From JBHJGS01 sp050331575 (lineage in GTDB: Bacteria; Pseudomonadota; Alphaproteobacteria; Sphingomonadales; Rhodothalassiaceae), in assembly GCA_050331575.1 (NCBI GenBank), contig JBHJGS010000014.1:15805-79804 (forward strand): a DNA stretch of 64,000 nt. Reading direction: 5' to 3'. The notes under the pieces were generated by a model. It ran no database searches. It saw only the letters and a list, made by a program, of their open reading frames with translations, and was not told the DNA's origin. Positions 9,565 through 18,607 of the stretch are shown here, piece by piece. Position 1 is the first letter of the stretch; every line of letters starts with the position of its first letter. The translations under genes and the position numbers were made by a program.

Positions 9565-12500
9565 ATGGTGAAACGCTCGCTGATCTGCCTGTTCGCCAGT
9601 TTCTCGTTCAGTCTCTCGGCCCAGGCCGTCGACCCCACCCTGCTGGACGGCCTGAAGGCCCGGCTGGTTGGGCCGGCAGCCATGTCCGGCCGGGTCGCCG
9701 CGATCGACGCAGAGCCCGGCGACGCTGGCACCATCCTGGTGGGAGCGGCCAGCGGCGGCATCTGGAAATCCGCCGATGGCGGCCTGACCTGGACCCCGAC
9801 CTTCGATGATCAGCCGGTGCATTCCATTGGTGCGGTGGCGATCCATCCGGCGCATCCCGACATCGTCTGGGTCGGGACCGGCGAGGGCAATACGCGCAAC
9901 TCCACCTCGGTGGGAGCGGGCATCTTCAAGTCCCTGGACGGCGGCGAGACCTGGCAGCGCATGGGTCTGGAGAAGACCGAACGGATCCACCGCATTGCCG
10001 TGCACCCGACCGATCCGGACATCGCCTATGTCGCGGCGCTGGGTGAGCTGTGGGGCGAAAATGCCGATCGTGGCGTCTACAAGACCGAGGACGGCGGCAA
10101 AACCTGGCAGAAGATCCTCTATGTCGACCGCAAGACCGGCGCCACCGACATCCAGATGGACCCTTCCAACCCCAATAAGCTGTTCGCGGCGATGTGGCAG
10201 TTCCGTCGGTGGCCAATGTATTTCAAGTCCGGCGGCCCTGGCTCGGGCCTTTATGTCTCTCACGACGCCGGGGACAGCTGGACGGAATTGACGCCGGAGG
10301 ACGGGCTGCCGGAGGGCGAGCTTGGCCGCGCCTCCTTCGCAATCGCGCCGTCTGACCCTAAGCGGGTCTACGCCCTGGTCGAGGCGAAAACCTCCGCCCT
10401 GCTGCGGTCCGACGATGGCGGGCGTCACTGGCAAAGCGTCAACACCGACCCCGATATCAATGACCGGCCATTCTATTATGGCGATATCCGCGTCGACCCG
10501 GCGGACAAGAACCGGGTCTATCGCGTCGGCTCCCGCGTGAAGCTATCGATCGACGGCGGCAAGAGCTTTGACTATCTGCCGGCGATCGACTGCTGCGCTA
10601 CCTCCAACACCGTGCATATCGACACGCACGCCTTCTGGATCGATCCGCAGGACCCGGAGCATATTATCGTCGGCAATGACGGTGGCATCGCGATCAGCCG
10701 CGATCATGGCATGACCTGGCGCTATGTGCGCAATCTTCCGCTGGCGCAATTCTATCACATCGCGGTGGACAATGCCGATCCCTACCACATTTACGGCGGG
10801 CTGCAGGACAATGGCTCCTGGCGCGGGCCCTCCGAGGTGCGGGACGTGGGCGGCATCCGCAATTTCCATTGGCGCGAGGTGGCGTTCGGCGATGGCTTCG
10901 ACACCTTGCCGGACCCTCAGATCGCCGATCAGGGCTATGCCATGAGCCAGGGCGGCAATCTGTATCGCTGGAACCTGCAGACCGGCGAGATGCGGCTGAT
11001 CCGGCCGCAGCCGCCTGAACCGGATGTCGAGCTGCGCTTCAACTGGAATGCCGGTCTGGCGCAGGACCCGTTCGACCCGGCGACGATCTATTATGGCAGC
11101 CAGTTCGTGCACAAATCCACCGACCGCGGTGCCAGTTGGTCCACCATCAGCGGCGATCTGACCAGCGATGATCCGGACAAGCAGACTTACAAGGAGTCCG
11201 GCGGTCTGACCTCGGATGTGACCGCCGCGGAAAACCACACCACCATCGTCGCCATCGCGCCGTCTCCTGTGAAGAAGGGCGTGATCTGGGTCGGCACCGA
11301 TGACGGGCGGGTGCATGTGACGCAGGACGGGGGCAAGAGCTGGACCAGCCTGGAAGAGCGCTTCAGCGGCATGCCCGACGGCGCCCAAGTCCCGATGATT
11401 GAGCCCAGCCCGCATGGTGCCGGCACCGCCTTCATCGCGGTGGACGGCCACCGCATGGGCGATATGGGCACCTATCTCTACCGCGCCGAGGGCTATGGTC
11501 AGAAAGTTCGCCGCATCGCCCGGGACAGTGCCGTTGATGGCTATGTCCATTCGGTGCGCCAGGACATCGAGGATCCCGACCTCCTGTTCGTTGGAACCGA
11601 GCGCGGGCTTTACGTGTCCTTGGACGGTGGCAGCGATTGGGCGAAATGGACCGCCGGTGTGCCCACCGCCTCGGTCCGCGACATCGCCATCCAAGCGCGC
11701 GAGACGGATCTGGTGCTGGGCACCCACGGCCGGGCGGCTTTCGTGATCGACGATTATCGGGCGCTGCGCGGCTTGAGCGACTCCGACTTCACCGAGCGTC
11801 TGAAGCTGCTGACGCTGACCGACGCGCAGCAATATGACCCCAATCAGCCGCCGTCGATGCGCTTTTCCGGCTCCGCGGAATTCCGTGCCGACAATGAGCC
11901 CTATGGTGTGATGATCACCTTCGTCGCCTCCGGCGAGGATCTGCCCCATCCCGATGAGGCGCAGGAGCGCGCCCGCAAGGCCGCACAGCGCGAAGCCAAG
12001 GCAAAGGAAACCGAGACGGACGCCGATCTGACCTCGCAGGAGGCCGAAGCGGAAGAGGCCGGCACCGAGGAGGACCGTGCGGACGCTGCGTCGCAGGGCC
12101 AAGCGGAGGACACGCCGGAAGACATGTCTGAAGATAAGGGCCCCGAAGACAAGAGCCCTGAAGACAAGGGAAAGGTGACGGTTGAGGTCGCCAACAGCGC
12201 CGCTCAGGTGATTCGTATCTTCAAGGCCGATGTGCAGCAGGGCATCAACCGCATCGTCTGGGACATGCGCCGCGATGGCATCGATCCCGCCCCCCCGGCC
12301 AAGCCCCGCGAGGACGGCACCAAGCCCGCCGGTATTGAGGTGCTACCGGGCTCCTACACGATCACCTTGCGCTTCGATGGCATCGAGCAGAGCGGCCAGG
12401 CGCAGGTGACGGCCGACCCGGCCTGGACCATGGACGCTGAGGCAATGCAGGCCAGTCACGCCACGCTATTGCGGCTGCAGGGCCTACAGGGCGCGATGAA

Positions 12501-12933
12501 TGCTGCGCTGCGGCGGATCCATGACGCCCGGCGCGATGTCACCACCTTGATGACCCTGATCGGCGAGGCGGAGGACGCGGCCGAGGGCGAGCGGGCCCAG
12601 ACGCTGGCGGATCTGAAGACACAAGCCGAGGAGCTGAAGAGCGCGCTGGACGAGGCGGAGGCGACGTTCCGCGTGCCGCAGGGCACCCGCGGCATCGTCT
12701 ATACCGGCGACAAGGTGTCCTCCAAGCTGGGCCAGGCCGTCTTCTATGTCGCCTCGACCAAGGATGCCCCCAGCCAGGCGGCCCGCGCCTATGTCGCCCG
12801 GGCGGATCAGGCGGTCAGAGAGGGGGTCGGCCGGGTCAATACGCTGATCGAGGAAGACCTCGCCGCCCTGCGCCGGGCCTATGCCGACAGCGGCATCGAC
12901 CTGCTGGCCCAGGAGCAAGTGCCACTGCCTTAA
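9565..12933 (+). CDS. Secreted sortilin-like BNR/VPS10 beta-propeller protein
   Basis: A 1122-residue exported protein. MVKRSLICLFASFSFSLSAQA is a clear signal peptide. Repeated Asp-box (BNR) motifs such as SADGGLTW, SLDGGETW, TEDGGKTW, SHDAGDSW and STDRGASW run from about residue 70 to 720, as in bacterial VPS10/sortilin-like propellers often annotated as glycosyl hydrolases. A highly acidic, lysine-containing linker (about residues 795-870) then joins a C-terminal beta-sandwich-like part (GSYTITLRFDG) and a helical tail. ATG 9565 is chosen because AGGA lies 6 bases upstream; ATG 9553 and TTG 9544 are possible. The real activity of the family is poorly known and no catalytic residues can be assigned. 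Confidence 0.85.
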   Translation: MVKRSLICLFASFSFSLSAQAVDPTLLDGLKARLVGPAAMSGRVAAIDAEPGDAGTILVGAASGGIWKSADGGLTWTPTFDDQPVHSIGAVAIHPAHPDIVWVGTGEGNTRNSTSVGAGIFKSLDGGETWQRMGLEKTERIHRIAVHPTDPDIAYVAALGELWGENADRGVYKTEDGGKTWQKILYVDRKTGATDIQMDPSNPNKLFAAMWQFRRWPMYFKSGGPGSGLYVSHDAGDSWTELTPEDGLPEGELGRASFAIAPSDPKRVYALVEAKTSALLRSDDGGRHWQSVNTDPDINDRPFYYGDIRVDPADKNRVYRVGSRVKLSIDGGKSFDYLPAIDCCATSNTVHIDTHAFWIDPQDPEHIIVGNDGGIAISRDHGMTWRYVRNLPLAQFYHIAVDNADPYHIYGGLQDNGSWRGPSEVRDVGGIRNFHWREVAFGDGFDTLPDPQIADQGYAMSQGGNLYRWNLQTGEMRLIRPQPPEPDVELRFNWNAGLAQDPFDPATIYYGSQFVHKSTDRGASWSTISGDLTSDDPDKQTYKESGGLTSDVTAAENHTTIVAIAPSPVKKGVIWVGTDDGRVHVTQDGGKSWTSLEERFSGMPDGAQVPMIEPSPHGAGTAFIAVDGHRMGDMGTYLYRAEGYGQKVRRIARDSAVDGYVHSVRQDIEDPDLLFVGTERGLYVSLDGGSDWAKWTAGVPTASVRDIAIQARETDLVLGTHGRAAFVIDDYRALRGLSDSDFTERLKLLTLTDAQQYDPNQPPSMRFSGSAEFRADNEPYGVMITFVASGEDLPHPDEAQERARKAAQREAKAKETETDADLTSQEAEAEEAGTEEDRADAASQGQAEDTPEDMSEDKGPEDKSPEDKGKVTVEVANSAAQVIRIFKADVQQGINRIVWDMRRDGIDPAPPAKPREDGTKPAGIEVLPGSYTITLRFDGIEQSGQAQVTADPAWTMDAEAMQASHATLLRLQGLQGAMNAALRRIHDARRDVTTLMTLIGEAEDAAEGERAQTLADLKTQAEELKSALDEAEATFRVPQGTRGIVYTGDKVSSKLGQAVFYVASTKDAPSQAARAYVARADQAVREGVGRVNTLIEEDLAALRRAYADSGIDLLAQEQVPLP

Positions 12934-13296
12934 GCGCAAGCCCTCCCCGCCCCTCCCCATCCCCGTCACCCGCCGGTTCGCCGCCACCGTCACCCGCCGC
13001 CCCCCCTCAACCGTCACCTGCCGCCCCCCACTACCGTCACCCGCCGGCTTGACCGGCGGGTCCATCTCTCAAGCGACGGGGCGGCGGGACCATGGGTTCG
13101 CCGGTCGAGCCGGCGAATGACGGGGTTAGAGGCGGGGACGTTCGGGGGCACCGCTCCCTTCCACCTTCATCCGCCGCTCCCCACCACCATCACCCGCCGG
13201 CTCCCCTCCCCATCCCAGGCCCCCTTGATTCCCCCCATGTCCGCGCGTCATGGTCTGCGCGCACTGTCTTGATAATCATAAAAAAGGTCCTGCCTT
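12934..13296. other. 363-base intergenic region made mostly of repeats
   Basis: No gene is supported. The region is filled with degenerate copies of CCGTCACCYGCCG and two palindromic REP-like elements. The last 50 bases, before the symporter start, are less GC-rich and may hold its promoter, but no clear -35/-10 pair is visible. Confidence 0.7.
12963..13117. repeat. REP/BIME-like palindromic repeat cluster
   Basis: Four direct copies of CCGTCACCYGCCG start near 12963, 12987, 13010 and 13034. The last runs into a hairpin at 13040-13060 (arms CCCGCCGG/CCGGCGGG around CTTGA). An opposite-orientation hairpin lies at 13097-13117 (arms TTCGCCGG/CCGGCGAA around TCGAG). Translated in one frame this gives MDPPVKPAGD, a well-known spurious peptide of alphaproteobacterial intergenic repeats. 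Confidence 0.8.
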
Positions 13297-14541
13297 ATGC
13301 TGCGTCGCTGGTTTGCCATCACGCTTTGGAAGCGCATTTTGGGTGCGCTGCTTGTCGGCATCGTTGTGGGCTTCGTGTTGGGCGAGAATGCCGAGGCGAT
13401 CGGCTGGGTCGGCACGCTGTTCATTCGGCTGATCCGCATGCTGGTGGTGCCGTTGATCTTCTTCACCCTGGTGGCAGGGGTGGTGGCGCTGGGCGATCCG
13501 GCCAAGCTGGGCTCGATCGGGCTGAAGACCTTCGGGCTGTATCTGGCCACGACCTTCTTCGCGCTGATCATCGGCCTGACCGTGGCGGTGGTGTTCCGCC
13601 CCGGCGCGGGCGTGGACATTCCGCAGGATAAGAGCCAGGAGCTGGCCGAGGCGCAGGGGCTGACCGAGCGGCTGTTGACCATCGTGCCGGAAAATCCCGC
13701 CGAAGCACTGGCCACCGGCGACGTCTTGTCGATCATCTTCTTCGCCATCCTGCTGGGCATCGGCATTTTGCTGATCGGCGAGCGCGGCCGGCCGATCGCC
13801 GACATCATGGACAGCGGTGCGGAGGTGATGATCCGCATCGTGCATCTGATCATGGAGGTGGCGCCGTTCGGCGTGCTGGCCCTGGTTGCCGTGCTGGTCG
13901 GCACCGGCGGGGTCGAGGCGCTGATCGATGTGCTCGGCCTGGCGCTGGTGGTCTATGGCGGCTGCCTGGTGCACATCCTGCTGGTGCATGGCGCGATCAT
14001 GTGTTTTGTGCTGAAGCTGCCGCCGCTGCGCTTCTTTCAGGGCGCGCTGGATGCCCAGCTGGTGGCCTTCTCCACCTCCTCCTCCTCCGCCACGCTGCCG
14101 GTGACCATGTCGGTGGCGGAGGACAATCTGGGCGTGTCCAAGCCCGTCGCCTCCTCGGTGCTGCCGCTGGGCTCGACCATCAATATGGACGGCACGGCGC
14201 TTTATGTCGGCATTGTCGCGGTGTTCACCGCCCAGGCGCTGGGCCTGGATCTGGCGCCGGCGGATTATGGCATCATCGCGCTGACCACCACGTTGGTGTC
14301 CATCGGCACCGCAGCGGTGCCCTCGGCCAGCTTGTTCCTGTTGGCCGGCGTATTGACCACCATCGGCATTCCAGAGGCCAGCATCGGCTTTGTCGTCGGC
14401 TTTTTGCTGGCGTTCGATCGCCCGCTGGACATGATGCGCACGCTGGTGAATGTCACCGGCGATCTGAGCGTGGCCACCGCCGTTGCCAAATGGGAGGGGG
14501 AATTGGACGAGGCCAGCTTCCGCGCGCCGCCGGTGGAGTAG
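13297..14541 (+). CDS. Dicarboxylate/amino-acid:cation symporter (DAACS family)
   Basis: A 414-residue inner-membrane transporter of the GltP/DctA type that takes up glutamate, aspartate or C4-dicarboxylates with H+ or Na+. Family hallmarks are the serine-rich re-entrant loop FSTSSSSATLP at about residue 263 and the substrate/cation motif NMDGTALY at about residue 297. Hydrophobic helices span the protein and the length is standard. The gene is followed by queC after 3 bases, which may mean shared transcription, though the functions are unrelated. The exact substrate cannot be read from the sequence. Confidence 0.92.
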   Translation: MLRRWFAITLWKRILGALLVGIVVGFVLGENAEAIGWVGTLFIRLIRMLVVPLIFFTLVAGVVALGDPAKLGSIGLKTFGLYLATTFFALIIGLTVAVVFRPGAGVDIPQDKSQELAEAQGLTERLLTIVPENPAEALATGDVLSIIFFAILLGIGILLIGERGRPIADIMDSGAEVMIRIVHLIMEVAPFGVLALVAVLVGTGGVEALIDVLGLALVVYGGCLVHILLVHGAIMCFVLKLPPLRFFQGALDAQLVAFSTSSSSATLPVTMSVAEDNLGVSKPVASSVLPLGSTINMDGTALYVGIVAVFTAQALGLDLAPADYGIIALTTTLVSIGTAAVPSASLFLLAGVLTTIGIPEASIGFVVGFLLAFDRPLDMMRTLVNVTGDLSVATAVAKWEGELDEASFRAPPVE

Positions 14542-14544
14542 GCG

Positions 14545-15255
14545 ATGCAGGACACCGCGCCCTATAAGCCCGGACCCAACAAGGCCGTGGTGCTGCTGTC
14601 CGGCGGGCTGGACAGCGCCACCACCGCGGCGATCGCGCGCGACGAAGGTTATGCGGTGCATGCGCTGAGCTTCCGCTACGGCCAGCGCCATGCGGTGGAA
14701 CTGCACGCCGCGGCCAAGGTGGCGGCCAGCCTGGGCATCCGCGACCATCGCATCATCGAGATCGACCTGCGCGCCTTTGGCGGCAGCGCGCTGACCGACG
14801 ACATCGCCGTGCCCAAGGACGGCCCGGCGGAGGCGGAGACTATGATCCCGGTGACCTATGTGCCGGCGCGCAACACGGTGTTCCTGTCCTTCGCCCTGGC
14901 CATGGCGGAAAGCCTGGGCGCGCAAGATATCTTCATCGGCGTCAATGCGGTGGACTATTCCGGCTATCCCGATTGCCGGCCCGCCTTCATCGGCGCGTTC
15001 GAGACCCTGGCGGGGCTGGCCACCGCCGCAGGGGTGCGCGATCAGCGGCCCTATCGCGTGCACACGCCCTTGATCGCGCTGACCAAGGCCCAAATTATCC
15101 GCAAGGGACACAGCCTGGGCATCGATTTCGCCGACACGCTCAGCTGCTATGACCCTGATGACACGGGTGCGGCGTGCGGGGCATGTGACAGCTGCCACTA
15201 TCGCGCCCAGGGCTTTGACGAGGCGGGCCTGCCCGACCCGACACGCTATCGATAG
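14545..15255 (+). CDS. queC: QueC, 7-cyano-7-deazaguanine synthase
   Basis: A 236-residue enzyme converting 7-carboxy-7-deazaguanine to preQ0 with ATP and ammonia, for queuosine in tRNA. Visible features: PP-loop LLSGGLDSATT at residues 18-28, YVPARNTVFLSFAL, and the zinc cluster near the C-terminus CGACDSCHYR preceded by SCYDP. Length is typical. queE follows after 6 bases, so the two steps of preQ0 synthesis are encoded together; queD and folE are not in the window. Confidence 0.96.
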   Translation: MQDTAPYKPGPNKAVVLLSGGLDSATTAAIARDEGYAVHALSFRYGQRHAVELHAAAKVAASLGIRDHRIIEIDLRAFGGSALTDDIAVPKDGPAEAETMIPVTYVPARNTVFLSFALAMAESLGAQDIFIGVNAVDYSGYPDCRPAFIGAFETLAGLATAAGVRDQRPYRVHTPLIALTKAQIIRKGHSLGIDFADTLSCYDPDDTGAACGACDSCHYRAQGFDEAGLPDPTRYR

Positions 15256-15261
15256 GACCGG

Positions 15262-15894
15262 ATGGCCGACACCTATGCCGTCAAGGAACTGTTCCTGACC
15301 CTGCAGGGCGAAGGCGCCCAGGCGGGCCGGGCTGCCGTGTTCTGCCGCTTTGCCGGCTGCAATCTGTGGAGCGGGCGCGAGGCGGACCGGGCAACGGCTG
15401 TGTGCCAATTCTGCGACACTGACTTTGTCGGCACCGACGGGCAGAATGGCGGGCGCTATAGCGCTGCGGCGTTGGCGGCCAAGGCGGCGGAACTGTGGCA
15501 GGGGTCCGCCCGCAGGCTGATCGTGTGCACCGGCGGGGAGCCGCTGCTGCAGCTGGACCCACCCCTGATCGCCGCCTTGCACCAGGCGGGCTTTGAGATC
15601 GCGGTGGAGACCAATGGCACGATCGAAGCGCCGCCCGGGCTGGACTGGATCTGCGTCAGCCCGAAATCCACCGCCGCCTTGAAGCAGCGCTGGGGCCATG
15701 AGCTAAAACTGGTGTATCACCAGGCCGACGCGCCGCCCGAACGGTTCGCGGATCTGGCCTTCCAGCATTTCTTTCTGCAGCCGATGGACGGCCCCGACCT
15801 CGCCACCCACACCGCCGATGCCGTCACCTACTGCCTGGCCAATCCGCAATGGCGGCTGAGCGTGCAGACGCACAAGGTGGTGGGGATCGACTGA
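15262..15894 (+). CDS. queE: QueE, 7-carboxy-7-deazaguanine synthase
   Basis: A 210-residue radical SAM enzyme that rearranges 6-carboxy-tetrahydropterin to 7-carboxy-7-deazaguanine, directly before QueC in the pathway. Seen: LFLTLQGEGAQAGR at the N-terminus, the iron-sulphur cysteines spread as CRFAGC...CQFCDT with the insertion found in the larger QueE subtype, the SAM-binding GGEPLLQ and the C-terminal WRLSVQTHK. It is translated from ATG 15262 with AGGA upstream. The next gene, tldD, is convergent with 41 bases between stops. Confidence 0.95.
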   Translation: MADTYAVKELFLTLQGEGAQAGRAAVFCRFAGCNLWSGREADRATAVCQFCDTDFVGTDGQNGGRYSAAALAAKAAELWQGSARRLIVCTGGEPLLQLDPPLIAALHQAGFEIAVETNGTIEAPPGLDWICVSPKSTAALKQRWGHELKLVYHQADAPPERFADLAFQHFFLQPMDGPDLATHTADAVTYCLANPQWRLSVQTHKVVGID

Positions 15895-15935
15895 ATGGGC
15901 GGCGGCGGCCGGCCGACCCCGGCGCCGAGACCGGC

Positions 15936-17345
15936 TTATCCCGCTTGGGTGCCGCCTACGGTCAGACGGTCGACCTTCAGGGTCGGCTGGCCGACGCCGG
16001 CGGGGACGGACTGCCCGGCCTTGCCGCAGGTGCCGATGCCGCGATCCAGCGCCATGTCATTGCCGATCATGGAAACTTTGGTCAGCACGTCCGGGCCGTT
16101 GCCGATCAGGGTCGCGCCCTTCACCGGTTCCGCGATGCGGCCGTTGCGGATGCGATAGGCCTCGGTACAGGTGAACACGAACTTGCCCGAGGTGATATCG
16201 ACCTGGCCGCCGCCGAAATCCTTGGCATAAAGCCCGTCTGAAACGCTGGCGATGATCTCGTCGGGATCATGCTGGCCGGCCAGCATATAGGTGTTGGTCA
16301 TCCGTGGCATCGGGGCGTGGGCGAAGGACTGGCGCCGGCCATTGCCGGTCGGCTGCATGCCCATCAGCCGGGCGTTCAGCCGGTCCTGCATATAGCCTTT
16401 CAAGATGCCATCCTCGATCAGCACGGTGCGGTCGGTCGGCGTGCCTTCATCATCGATAGTCAGCGAGCCGCGGCGTTCCTCCAGCGTGCCGTCGTCCACC
16501 ACGGTCACCCCCGGTGCGGCGACGCGCTCGCCCAGAAGTCCGGCAAAGGCGCTGGTCTTCTTGCGATTGAAATCGCCTTCAAGACCGTGGCCGATCGCCT
16601 CGTGCAGCAGAATGCCGGGCCAGCCGGGGCCGAGCACCACCGGCATCTCGCCCGCCGGGGCGGCGACGCTGTCCAGATTAACCGCGGCCTGGCGCAGCGC
16701 CTCGTCCACCATCGGCTGCCAGTGGTCCGGATCGGTCAGCCGGGCCAGATCGTGGCGACCGCCGAAGCCGACCTGGCCGGTCTCCATCCGGTCGCCGGCG
16801 GCGAGGGTGACCTGAATGCCCATGCGCACCAGCGGCCGGATATCCTCCACCTGCTCACCGCCGGCGCGGATGATGGCGATGTGGCGATGGCTGGCGGCGA
16901 TCGAGGCGCTGACCTGGGCCACGCGCGCATCGCGCCGCCGGGCATAGGCATCAATCGCCTGCAACAGCGCCACCTTGTCGGCAAACGGCACCGCGCCGAT
17001 CGGGTCTTCGGCCCGATAGAGCCGGCGGTTCGGGCGCACCGGCGGCAGTGCGAGCCGGCCCTGATGGCCGGTCCGGACCGCGCGCACCACGTCGATCGCC
17101 TGCTCAATGGTCTCCGGCGTCAGGTCGGTGGCGTGGGCATAGCCGGTCGCCTCCCCCGCCACCGCGCGCAGACCGAAGCCTTCGGAGGCATCAAAGCTGG
17201 CGCGTTTCAGCCGGCCATCATCGAACCCCAGGCTTTCGTGCGTGCTTTTCTCGACGAACAGCTCGCCGTCATCCATGCCCGCCAAGGTGCGGTCGGTCAG
17301 CCGGCCGGCAATGTCGCGATCGATCAGGGGCGCGGGGCTGGTCAT
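15936..17345 (-). CDS. tldD: TldD metalloprotease subunit
   Basis: A 469-residue member of the TldD/PmbA (U62) family; the TldD-TldE heterodimer degrades unfolded peptides, matures microcin B17 in E. coli and can process modified peptides. The zinc-binding HEAIGHGLEGD (HExxxH) lies at about residue 248, followed by the family DDGTLEERRGS and PRMTNTYML regions. Start ATG 17345 has an excellent AAGGAGAG site 7 bases upstream. Its usual partner, a PmbA/TldE homologue, is encoded about 30 kb away at 47.8 kb on the other strand. The gene diverges from the cytochrome oxidase operon. Confidence 0.95.
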   Translation of the reverse strand: MTSPAPLIDRDIAGRLTDRTLAGMDDGELFVEKSTHESLGFDDGRLKRASFDASEGFGLRAVAGEATGYAHATDLTPETIEQAIDVVRAVRTGHQGRLALPPVRPNRRLYRAEDPIGAVPFADKVALLQAIDAYARRRDARVAQVSASIAASHRHIAIIRAGGEQVEDIRPLVRMGIQVTLAAGDRMETGQVGFGGRHDLARLTDPDHWQPMVDEALRQAAVNLDSVAAPAGEMPVVLGPGWPGILLHEAIGHGLEGDFNRKKTSAFAGLLGERVAAPGVTVVDDGTLEERRGSLTIDDEGTPTDRTVLIEDGILKGYMQDRLNARLMGMQPTGNGRRQSFAHAPMPRMTNTYMLAGQHDPDEIIASVSDGLYAKDFGGGQVDITSGKFVFTCTEAYRIRNGRIAEPVKGATLIGNGPDVLTKVSMIGNDMALDRGIGTCGKAGQSVPAGVGQPTLKVDRLTVGGTQAG

Positions 17346-17638
17346 AATTTACTCTCCTTCAAACCTCTGGTCTGTAGATATGGCGTGCCTTGGGGCCCGG
17401 CGGCAAGCCGGTGCCGTTTGTGTCATTCAGTTCAGACAGCAGGCCTTGCCGAGACCGGAGGGCTCATGTATCACCGCGCGGAAACGCCGCTGCCGGCGTC
17501 AGAGGCCCAAGGCCCTCGGCGATTTTATGCGGGCTTATGTCCTATGGCCTGCGGGCCGGACACCGCCCATATCCCCCGCAGAAGAGCAACGCGCCCGAGA
17601 CGCGGCAAACGCACAGCTGCTTTTGGATGGTACGGCAC
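17346..17638. other. Divergent intergenic region between tldD and the cox operon
   Basis: This 293-base region must hold the tldD ribosome binding site (17353-17360) and the start of the cox operon transcript. No reliable -35/-10 pair and no further gene are seen; the open frame continuing upstream of coxB has no signal-peptide-compatible start. Confidence 0.6.
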
Positions 17639-18583
17639 ATGATAGCACGTATGGCCTATGGCCTGATGGCCTTTTTGGCGGCGCCGGCTGTGGCGCTGGC
17701 TCAAACCGATGGGCGCGCTGAGGACGGGCAGTTGGGCCTGCAGCCCGCGGCCAGCCCGATCATGGAGCGGCTGTCGGACTTTCACACCGGCCTGCTGATT
17801 CTGATCACGCTAATCACGCTGCTGGTGTTGGCGCTGCTGGTCTATTGCATGGTGAAGTTTCGGCGCACAGCCAATCCCAACCCGTCCAAAGTATCGCATA
17901 ACACGCTGATCGAGGTGATCTGGACCGGCATTCCGGTGCTGATCCTGGTGCTGATCGCCATCCCCAGCTTCAATCTTCTGTACTTCCAAGACCGCATTCC
18001 GCAGGGCGAGCTGTTCATCAAGGTGACCGGCTATCAATGGTATTGGGGCTATGAATATCCCCAGCAGGACAATGGCCCGGACGGCATCCAGATCGATCAG
18101 GGCTTTAGCTTCGACGCCTATATGCTGGATGAGGCGCTGTTCGAGCCGGGCAATGAGCCGGCCCGGCAGGCGGCCGTGAACACCTTGAAGGAGTTTCTCG
18201 GCACCCAGGAGGATGTCGACATTCACCGCCTGCTCGATACCGACACCCGCGTGGTGGTACCGGTGGACACGGTGGTGCGGCTGCAGGTGACCTCGGCGGA
18301 CGTGATTCATAATTTCGCCGTGCCGGCGTTCGGCAACAAGATGGACGCGATCCCCGGCCGGCTGAACGAAACCTGGTTCAAGGCCACGCGCACCGGGACT
18401 TTTTACGGCCAGTGCTCAGAACTGTGCGGAATCAATCATGCCTATATGCCGATCGCGATAGAGGTGGTCACGCGTGAACAGTTCGACGCCTGGAAGAACC
18501 GGGCGGTGCAGGTCTATGCCGATGCCCGCCCCCTGTCCGATACCCGGCTCGTGTCCGATACCCGGCTTGCCGCTGCCCGCTAG
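17639..18583 (+). CDS. coxB: Cytochrome c oxidase subunit II
   Basis: A 314-residue subunit II of the aa3-type oxidase, which accepts electrons from cytochrome c at its CuA centre. The signal peptide MIARMAYGLMAFLAAPAVALA is followed by two transmembrane helices (about residues 45-65 and 85-107) and a periplasmic cupredoxin domain. CuA ligands are seen in GQCSELCGINHAYMP, and YQWYWGYEYP is the electron-entry aromatic region. ATG 17639 is preferred over 17627 and 17651 because it gives the best signal peptide. The extreme C-terminus carries a perfect-frame duplication (SDTRLVSDTRL) from an 18-bp tandem repeat at 18534-18569. First gene of the oxidase operon. Confidence 0.95.
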   Translation: MIARMAYGLMAFLAAPAVALAQTDGRAEDGQLGLQPAASPIMERLSDFHTGLLILITLITLLVLALLVYCMVKFRRTANPNPSKVSHNTLIEVIWTGIPVLILVLIAIPSFNLLYFQDRIPQGELFIKVTGYQWYWGYEYPQQDNGPDGIQIDQGFSFDAYMLDEALFEPGNEPARQAAVNTLKEFLGTQEDVDIHRLLDTDTRVVVPVDTVVRLQVTSADVIHNFAVPAFGNKMDAIPGRLNETWFKATRTGTFYGQCSELCGINHAYMPIAIEVVTREQFDAWKNRAVQVYADARPLSDTRLVSDTRLAAAR

Positions 18584-18607
18584 GATGCTCTTGAAAGGAT
18601 AATCGTC

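Noticed and set aside
10543..12102. 519-codon minus-strand frame opposite the propeller protein
   Set aside because: Low-complexity His/Gly/Ala product; the plus frame shows regular Asp-box motifs.
13276..15699. 807-codon minus-strand frame across the symporter, queC and queE
   Set aside because: Product is repetitive His/Gln/Arg-rich, and the plus strand carries three clear family members with tight operon spacing.
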